Assembly (NCBI RefSeq): GCF_015706575.1
Contig: NW_024037076.1
Coordinates: 10,946,777 to 11,010,776 of the forward strand
DNA: 64,000 nucleotides
From: Patiria miniata
Taxonomy: Eukaryota > Echinodermata > Asteroidea > Valvatida > Asterinidae
Reading direction: 5' to 3'
The notes beneath the pieces were generated by a model. That model was not told where the DNA came from. It worked only from the letters and a program-made list of their open reading frames with translations, and searched no databases. The translations under genes and the position numbers were made by a program. Below are positions 58,701 to 64,000 of this stretch, in pieces; the first letter of the stretch is position 1; every line of letters starts with the position of its first letter.

Positions 58701-61700
58701 TCTGGATTTTTTTTAGTGGTTTCTTCTGTACCTTCTTCAGGTACGCAAATCTACAAAGGGTACATGTTTTGATGTGAATTCCTATAGCAAGGTGTCAAAT
58801 ACATCCTCGTGCCTGGGTAATCTTGAAAATAAAAAAAATCATCTGTCAGCGTTCTCGGTCCGTCAGTGCATGAAAATAAATCCTGCGTGACTTGTAATTT
58901 TTAACGTTGGTTTGTAAATCAATGCTGATAAGGTCTTGGTCAGACTGTAGATGACAGGCTTTTGTTTTCACGATTCGTGTAAAGAAACACTAACATTAAT
59001 TAATAACGTAATTTCGCATTTTCCCGTATTTTATGGTGTGGAATTTAACCAAGATCGATTAACAACACATCTGTTATCGTTGCAGAAATGTTGACGTCGT
59101 GCTCCCCAAGTGACTTTGACTGTGGTCATCACTCTGTCTGCATCCCTGACATTTGGAAATGTGACGGCCAAGTCGATTGCTTGTTAGTTGCAGAGGGTGA
59201 CGAGCACAACTGTCGTAAGTAATTCATTTGATATTGGTCATGTCTTGAGCAAAATTTGTATTAATGTTTGTCAAAATGTTTGTCAAACAAAAGAATATGT
59301 TTTATCTGGTTAGCTGGTTGTCGGTTAGCACCAACTTGGTGATATTTTTGTTAATATGTATTGTGCTGGGAAAAGAAACTCTTATGTTGGCAAATTTAGT
59401 CTATCAATTGGAATTCTTTTATAAGACCTGCGTGTGAATATTTTGTCCGAAGCCTTTGTATTTTTTCCCGCTTTTTTTGCAAGTAAGAGAGAAATATTTG
59501 AACAAGGGAATGGAAAAAAACGATATGCCCCATTAATTTTCAAAATTTCTAATTCTAATAATTGAAGAATGTAAATATACCAACGGAGTCTTTCAAACTA
59601 CTTACAGACCTGTATTTCGATTTTTATAGACAACGATCGTGTTGTGTTCCTTGGGGCAATGGAAATAGCCGAGCTGGGGTCTACAAACTATCCATGGTAT
59701 TCATATAACATTGAGATTACATGGATCATCCACACCGACGAAGACCGCAAGATTCGCGTCAGATTCTCCGACTTCCAAACCGAACATCTGACTGACTTTG
59801 TCCAGGCAGGAGACGGCAACAGGAGCACAGACAACGCCTTTTTCCGATGGAGTTGGCACAAGCTTCCGCCTGATCTGCTTTCCAGCGGTTCGGTGATGTG
59901 GCTTACTTTCAAATCAGATGGCAGTTACAATGGACGCGGATTTTTGTTGTCTGTCGCCAGCGTGCCAGCTACAGGTATTGCAAGCATCTACATGGCATAA
60001 TTTCATGGCTTAATTCTTTGCTAACAGAAGGGTGCGTGTGCCCTTGGGCAAGACATTTTGTCACTCATTGCTTCTCTCCACCCAACAAGTATATTTGTTC
60101 ATGTGAGGGCAGTGATGGTTATTGTGATTGAATTAGCTTGTTTGTGCCTAACAAGCTGCATCGAGCTATATACTCCCCAGAGAGCTGAGATGGTTTGAAA
60201 CTTTCATTGGCCCAATGAGCAGGGGTAATTATGATTTAGAGTCTTGAGCACCAGTCCCGGTGATATGTGCGCTTTATAAATACGCACGATTATTATCATT
60301 ATTCGATTGACTGTTTTTTTTTCTGGTCGTACAGAGGAAATGACGTGTTCTCCTTACGAGTTTGACTGTGGGCATTCAGTCTGCATAAGTAATTCTTCGA
60401 AGTGTGACGCAGTAAATGATTGTTTGGATGGAAGTGATGAATTCGATTGTGACAGTAAGAACATAATTACACAACTGACTAATTACATTTGTACACGTTT
60501 TCAAGTCAACACAATTGTGCGAACAAAATATATGATTTAAAAAAATGAAAGAAAGAAAGTATTAAAGTTTAATGAAATAGCCAATTTTCTTTGTCCATTT
60601 GTAACAATGTTCCAAACGCTGGAAATCATAATATTTAATCATAACATTAAGTTTGAATTTTTCATTTACTAAATATTAGCAATCCATTTCTTTTCCCCAT
60701 CAGGTTATTGTTGGTTGGTTCCAATGGGGGGGGGGGGGTAGAATCCTTTTAAAATTAATTATCGGTATTCATTAGGTGTCACCACAGGTGAGCATGGATT
60801 GCACAAGTTATCACAAAAACTTGAAGGAATAATGTTTTTCTTTCTTTGTCTTCAGATCGCAATTTATTTCTCGGTGCGAACGAAAACACCCGGATTACAT
60901 CTCCGTTTTATCCAAGCATCTACCCGAGAAACCTGAAAACAACCTGGACCATACAGACAGAGGCGAATCGAAGGGTTCTAGTCACTTTTCATAGTTTTTC
61001 AGGTTCTCAGGGCGGCACATTCAAGGCAGGTGACAGCGGCGCTAACGACACGTTCTTTGTTTCCCACCTGTGGAGGTTTCCACCAAATCTACTCTCCGAT
61101 AACCGGACAATGTGGTTCAGTTTGGAAACTGGCAAGAATAGTATTTGGAGATTTGTCTTGACTGCTTCTAGTGTACCGTCAACTTGTAAGCACCCTTGAT
61201 TTCTGCTTGTATGTGTGTTTGTGCATTGTCTATATTCTTAAAGAGATGAAGCATACCTTTCTTGCAGAGTACCATCAACATTTTAACGAAGTGATCGATA
61301 CCCACACATTAGCAATACAGAGTTGGCCGCGTTTAAAGACAACTTTGTGTAATCCGGTCTGTTAGTGTGACGTCACGTCTACTGCACATATCTTCTATTG
61401 ATGGTTTTAAATACATGTATAGGAAACTTTATTTTTATAGGTACTTTTTTACGCTCAAAGTTGCTTATTTCTCCATTTTACCAGTGCTATTTTTCAGAAC
61501 AACTTACCTTCCTAGATCAACAATGATCTAGGGGAAGGGGGTAGGGGAAGGGGGTTGAAGAAAAGCTTTTTCTTACCATTTTAATACATAATCATTTTCA
61601 TGGTTATAAAAGTTCTTCAAAACCAAAACCACACAATATTATATATTATGTTATTAATACAATCTTGATAAATCAAAAAACCTGCAATCGCAGTGAAAAC

Positions 61701-64000
61701 AAGAACGGTTTCAAAATACTGGAAAAGTGGTCTGATTAAGTAGACTTTAATTTTGGAAAGGAATATTTCCCAAGGAATGTATCAATATTTTTTAATAACG
61801 AATTTAGAACAATGTTAGTGGTGGGGCTTATCGCTTGCTGTTCAACCTCAAATTTCACTATAGCACAGAACTACAACACTGTTTAGGACACTATTTAAAG
61901 CTTCAAACTGTTGCCGTATTGGCACTTTCAGCATATTTGGATGCCCGTTTATTTCATTGCAGGACATCAATAAGATGTTTGCCCAAGGATGTTTGTATTT
62001 TACGAAACTCTTCTGCAACCTCTGAAAAAGGCCTCTGCAACGGCCGAGTTATTGTTGGGCACCAATAATTCGAATTGTGTAAATATCAATTGTAAACACA
62101 AATCCATTTTCGGGGTGAAATTCATGGAATAAGTATCTTAATGTCGCATGCATTCCCGTACATCGGCCCACGTTTTAACATCAGAAATCGGCAAAAAATT
62201 GTTCATTGTACCTACAACTGTCCATTTTATGTTCCTTGTTTACTTCAAGACACCATTCCATGTTCGTGGCGCAACTTTGATTGCGGTCACTCTGTCTGCA
62301 TTGATGGGAGTTGGCGATGTGACGGTCAACTGGACTGTTTTGACGACAATGATGAAGAAAATTGCGGTAGGCCAACGTTTAGTAGAAATTATGTGGGTGT
62401 TGTTTTTAATTAAAAAGGTCATTAAAATTCAGATCAATGTAGTTAACAGGGGTAAAGTAAAGTAATAAAAAAGAGAGAGAATATATATTTATATTCCCCT
62501 TGGATGGTATGCTAGTCCAGCGCATGCTACTCTAATGTTTTTACCAACTCCGGGGTGGAAAGAGGCAAGTGGGGGTTAAGCAGCCTGCCCAAGGACACAA
62601 CACATGACCAATAACTGGTTTCGAACACCTGCCTCTTTGATCATGAGTCACGAGCCCTATTCACTAGGGCACAATCCATATAGGGTAAATGTCAAATGCG
62701 AAAAAGAGGAAGATAGGAGAGGAATCGGCATCTGAGATTAGTTACTGCAAATTTGCTTTTAATTTGAAATTAACGGTGAGAATTGATGCTTCTAATTAAT
62801 ACACCTGGGTGTGCCTGCCCAATGTGATTGTTTGTTCTGATTTCTTAATTATTCAACCCAAAATGGTGATAGGTAGTAAAACCTGATGACAAAAGATCAG
62901 ACAAAAGGTTGGAAGAAAAATGAGTGTGCAGTCCACGTATCTGTTGATGGACAGCGAGTATTGAAATTGTCCACTCAGGGGCTGATCCAGGAATGTTTGC
63001 AAGTGTTTTTTCGTCAGCAAATAATTGCTAAAATGTAGACAGGTTTTTTTGTCCGGACATTTGGCAGATTTTTTTTAGCCCCCCCCCGGGTCTGCGCATA
63101 GACAAAGACAGTATAGGCTAATTTAGGTCTCCTTGTTTCATCCATTGATACCAACTTTTTCGAACATTGATTTTACTGGTATTTTTTTTCTTCTCAAATG
63201 GTTATTTATGCCCCACCTTCATACACATGTATTTTTTTCTCCATAGATAGCTGTTTCGGTCGATGCTTTTCAGACGGACCTCGGACCGGTGATTGTTGGT
63301 GCGACGCTGCGTGCGAGCTGAGCAGAGACTGCTGTTCAGACTACAATGAGCACTGCTTGGGAGGACTGATCCCACTTACCGCACAACCAGGTCAGAGGCA
63401 GTTATATCGAAGCAACTCCGCAATTGAATTCCGCGTACAATCTGTACAGATGTTGATAAAGAATTACATAGGGCCTATGTATGCATATATTTATGCAAAA
63501 TTGAGAACAATACAACTTCGCACCTGTTTAACCTTAAATCCGGCCAAGGGGACGCTTGGGGGTTTCATGGGATTAAAATTTACCTGATCGCGTACTGGTA
63601 GTGTCAACCACGTCCGCATAGACTTCGTTGATTAACATTATTCCTTGTCCCTCCTCTCGTGAGAGAGTGGTTTACTAGCCAAGCACCTGATTAATAAGCA
63701 CACCGACTGTGATGTCTGTCACACGGCCCACTTGTGCAAGGGGCGTTCTCTGTGGACGTGGTTTGGAACCAATCAGCACGGCCCTCCAGCAAATTGAAAT
63801 TTCAGCCAAAACTTCACTACTTTGAAGCCTTTACTTTGGGCCTTTATTTTTGCCTATACTTCTCTGTCTAATGGTTACAGGATAAAGTTATTAAGTACCT
63901 GATTTGTTAATGATGTCTTGTGCTTCATACATCCTGTAGATGTCGATGAATGTAACCCGGATGCGCCGTTGCACAACTGCGACGACAATGCAATCTGCAA
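43638..64000 (+). CDS. Gene 3: (CUB-LDLa)x7 - somatomedin B - EGF protein (3' end outside window)
   Basis: Exons 43638-43722, 49468-49818, 51030-51143, 52373-52720, 53861-53977, 55075-55422, 55775-55891, 56826-57176, 57809-57925, 58381-58740, 59086-59214, 59630-59974, 60335-60454, 60856-61185, 62250-62366, 63247-63390, 63940-64000+. All junctions are phase 1, and the visible product is about 1184 residues. Layout: signal peptide 1-28, then seven pairs of a CUB-like domain (about 110-120 residues) and an LDL-receptor class A module (38-43 residues), a somatomedin B domain 1117-1164, and a calcium-binding EGF cut off by the window end. CUB and LDLa modules bind protein or ligand partners in the extracellular space. 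The C-terminus is unknown; by analogy with gene 2 a membrane receptor part is possible. The first intron is 5.7 kb and full of repeats. Confidence 0.87.
44762..45125. repeat. GGGGAACATAGGGACT array in both orientations
   Basis: Many copies of AGTCCCTATGTTCCCC and its complement. Two larger units of about 155 bases start with GATAGGGTTA at about 44826 and 44982, both followed by GGATTGGGGACCGGGTAACA and later GTACGCACCC. An isolated copy lies at 45874-45896. Confidence 0.85.
45320..45918. repeat. Inverted pair GCAACCACACGGCTG
   Basis: GATCGCAACCACACGGCTG (about 45325-45343) and CAGCCGTGTGGTTGC (about 45900-45914) face each other. Together with the array upstream they may bound one larger element. 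Confidence 0.6.
46434..46935. repeat. Tandem repeat, about 190 bp unit, 2.7 copies
   Basis: Units begin at about 46434, 46628 and 46814. Shared blocks: TCATATCTCCAYGGTAA, GAGAYGCGGTT, GCGGGCTYGAGAYAAAACAT, CAGGCACACGC, TGACCAGTGCCTAGCTACT. The copies are clearly diverged and the third is incomplete. Confidence 0.85.
47180..48640. mobile_element. Foldback element with 270-base inverted arms
   Basis: The left arm about 47205-47478 pairs with the complement of 48345-48625: both read, in order, GCCTAATTTGCATAA, CTTTAA-ACxTGTCG, TTTTATTTTTTxAAAAGTTT, TTTTGGTGATT, ACTTCCTTACTTCAA, TGAATAATTATGAGG, CAATCCAAAATGG. The loop of about 870 bases carries a SINE at 47535-47835. No coding content seen. Confidence 0.82.
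47535..47835 (-). mobile_element. tRNA-derived SINE inside the foldback loop
   Basis: On the minus strand the head reads AGGGTGGCATGGGTGGCTTG, with the B box GGTTCGAATCC (complement of 47767-47777) and a body GTTGGTTCTCTCCTGTGCCA, closing with an ATT microsatellite tail (47537-47565). Confidence 0.88.
49468..49818 (+). CDS. Gene 3, CUB-like domain 1
   Basis: 351 bases, phase 1 to 1. [58 protein letters not shown] and GFMLAASSV give the CUB strand order (YP-x-Y, TW-I, F-x-x-F, D-x-(L/I)-x-x-GDG, M-W-x-x-F, GF). It has no cysteine. Confidence 0.88.
50079..50526. mobile_element. Miniature element, AAGGGATACTGCGTCCTG termini
   Basis: GAAGGGATACTGCGTCCTGC at 50079 and TTTCAGGATGCAGTGCCCCT near 50507-50526 are imperfect inverted repeats. 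Lies in the intron between CUB 1 and LDLa 1. Confidence 0.7.
50908..50930. repeat. (TA)n microsatellite
   Basis: About eleven AT dinucleotides in the intron before LDLa 1. Confidence 0.9.
51030..51143 (+). CDS. Gene 3, LDLa module 1
   Basis: 114 bases. Reads [38 protein letters not shown]: six cysteines in LDLa order with the calcium-binding acidic residues D-x-x-x-D-C...D-E. Confidence 0.9.
52373..52720 (+). CDS. Gene 3, CUB-like domain 2
   Basis: 348 bases, starting [17 protein letters not shown], with [48 protein letters not shown]. Cysteine-free. It is the first copy of a duplicated unit; compared with CUB 3, 19 of 116 residues differ by hand count. Confidence 0.9.
52895..53325. repeat. 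Interspersed repeat, second copy
   Basis: Matches 29663-30150 in order and orientation. A shortened remnant lies at 55536-55605 in the other duplicate of the CUB-LDLa unit, so a deletion removed most of it there. Confidence 0.7.
53861..53977 (+). CDS. Gene 3, LDLa module 2
   Basis: 117 bases, [17 protein letters not shown] then [18 protein letters not shown]. Six cysteines and intact acidic calcium residues. It differs from LDLa 3 at only two residues. Confidence 0.92.
54337..54698. mobile_element. Miniature element, GGCCAAAAAAAAGTCTCCGG family, copy 2
   Basis: 362 bases with ends GGCC...GGCC, same orientation as copy 1. It carries about 20 extra bases (near 54545-54570) compared with copy 1. 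It interrupts the second copy of the CUB-LDLa duplication; the paralogous site near 51999 is empty. Confidence 0.9.
55075..55422 (+). CDS. Gene 3, CUB-like domain 3
   Basis: 348 bases, starting [17 protein letters not shown]. It is the second copy of the duplicated unit, cysteine-free. Differences from CUB 2 cluster in the middle segment [16 protein letters not shown]. Confidence 0.9.
55775..55891 (+). CDS. Gene 3, LDLa module 3
   Basis: 117 bases, [18 protein letters not shown], then [17 protein letters not shown]. Standard LDLa with all six cysteines and the acidic set. Confidence 0.92.
56051..56825. other. Intron before CUB 4
   Basis: 775 bases with a poly-T run near 56064-56082 and no other recognised feature. 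Confidence 0.5.
56826..57176 (+). CDS. Gene 3, CUB-like domain 4
   Basis: 351 bases. [60 protein letters not shown]. The YP-x-Y motif at the start is lost and there are insertions around the middle. It is the most divergent of the seven. Confidence 0.82.
57809..57925 (+). CDS. Gene 3, LDLa module 4
   Basis: 117 bases, [17 protein letters not shown] then [18 protein letters not shown]. Six cysteines, acidic calcium residues kept; the usual Phe before the second Cys is Val. Confidence 0.9.
57963..58245 (+). mobile_element. LINE 3' fragment
   Basis: Plus-strand frame 57966-58235 ends with [38 protein letters not shown] and [13 protein letters not shown], the conserved C-terminus of a non-LTR reverse transcriptase. 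Only the last 80-90 codons remain. It sits in the intron after LDLa 4; different family from the one at 30955. Confidence 0.75.
58381..58740 (+). CDS. Gene 3, CUB-like domain 5
   Basis: 360 bases. [75 protein letters not shown]. It has a single cysteine (RICST), not a pair. Confidence 0.88.
59086..59214 (+). CDS. Gene 3, LDLa module 5 (longer, altered)
   Basis: 129 bases. [39 protein letters not shown]. There is one extra residue between Cys 2 and Cys 3 and two extra between Cys 5 and Cys 6, and the first acidic residue after Cys 5 is replaced by Leu, so calcium binding may be weaker. Confidence 0.85.
59630..59974 (+). CDS. Gene 3, CUB-like domain 6
   Basis: 345 bases. [72 protein letters not shown]. 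Cysteine-free CUB pattern. Confidence 0.9.
60028..60303 (+). mobile_element. SINE-like repeat, plus strand, copy 2
   Basis: Contains GTGCCCTTGGGCAAGACATT, GTTATTGTGATTGAATTAGC, CATTGGCCCAATGAGCAGGG and ends GCGCTTTATAAATACGCACG plus an ATTATT tail. It matches 18435-18745 in the other orientation. It lies in the intron before LDLa 6. Confidence 0.75.
60335..60454 (+). CDS. Gene 3, LDLa module 6
   Basis: 120 bases. [34 protein letters not shown]. Complete LDLa with the classical DGSDE acidic motif. Confidence 0.92.
60856..61185 (+). CDS. Gene 3, CUB-like domain 7
   Basis: 330 bases, the shortest. [69 protein letters not shown]. The usual GDG is GDSG. No cysteine in the domain. Confidence 0.87.
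61186..62249. other. Intron before LDLa 7
   Basis: About 1.06 kb, AT-rich, with a GGGGAAGGGGGTAGGGG stretch near 61533-61555. No exon or clear element seen. Confidence 0.4.
62250..62366 (+). CDS. Gene 3, LDLa module 7
   Basis: 117 bases. [37 protein letters not shown]. Complete LDLa with six cysteines and the acidic set. The acceptor is CTTCAAG with a modest pyrimidine tract. Confidence 0.88.
62505..62690 (-). mobile_element. SINE-like repeat, minus strand
   Basis: Minus strand reads GCCCTAGTGAATAGGGCTCG, GGTGTTCGAAACC (B-box-like), GTGTCCTTGGGCAGGCTGCT. The tRNA-like box and TTGGGCA block are shared in type with the repeat at 60028. Moderately sure. Confidence 0.55.
63247..63390 (+). CDS. 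Gene 3, somatomedin B domain
   Basis: 144 bases, phase 1 to 1. [37 protein letters not shown]: eight cysteines with the C-x3-C, C-x-C, C-x5-CC, C pattern of somatomedin B. The same kind of domain opens the large exon of gene 2 at 31973. Confidence 0.92.
63940..64000 (+). CDS. Gene 3, calcium-binding EGF, cut by window end
   Basis: After a CCTGTAG acceptor the frame reads [14 protein letters not shown] then DDNAIC. DVDEC is the hallmark start of a calcium-binding EGF module. The exon runs off the window. Confidence 0.82.
   Translation, partial: MSMNVTRMRRCTTATTMQSA

Noticed and set aside
1-64000. Retroviral, LTR or Polinton-like remains
   Set aside because: I found no long terminal repeats, gag/pol/capsid-like frames or integrase motifs; the only reverse-transcriptase remnants are LINE C-termini.

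Overview
The window is animal nuclear DNA: spliced genes with GT/AG introns, small phase-1 exons each carrying one extracellular domain, and introns packed with miniature inverted-repeat elements, tRNA-derived SINEs and LINE tails. The domain mix (SRCR, SEA, EGF, CUB, LDLa, somatomedin B, adhesion/Methuselah-like seven-helix receptor) points to an invertebrate deuterostome. An echinoderm is my best guess and amphioxus or a hemichordate remain possible; I cannot name the species. I see no minus-strand host gene and no viral or LTR element.

Three plus-strand genes lie in a row. Gene 1 (4051-22560, 5' end not found) encodes a membrane mucin-like protein: SEA, Ser/Thr/Pro-rich stretch from many tiny exons, two EGF-like domains, a second SEA with an intact GSVVI autocleavage site, a third EGF, one membrane helix and a short cytoplasmic tail. 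Gene 2 (27536-37231, apparently complete, six exons, 1220 residues) encodes a signal peptide, three SRCR or SRCR-like domains, a somatomedin B domain, a long Cys-containing ectodomain with an acidic Tyr/Ser-rich strip, and a seven-helix domain of the secretin/adhesion/Methuselah type. Gene 3 (43638 to beyond 64000) encodes a signal peptide, seven alternating CUB-LDLa pairs, a somatomedin B domain and the start of a calcium-binding EGF; its C-terminus is outside the window.

The genes are separated by repeat-rich intergenic DNA (1-4050, 22561-27535, 37232-43637). The most informative repeats are a foldback element with a SINE in its loop (about 47180-48640), a LINE tail inserted in a GTCA microsatellite with a long target duplication (30905-31796), a pair of hAT-like miniature elements in opposite orientation (40962-41176 and 42906-43104), and a tandem duplication of a whole CUB-LDLa unit (about 51813-54145 and 54146-56050), one copy of which later received a miniature element at 54337-54698.

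All three products look like secreted or cell-surface proteins built from adhesion and recognition modules. Genes 2 and 3 share a somatomedin B domain followed by further receptor-like modules, so they may belong to one family of recognition receptors; that is inference.
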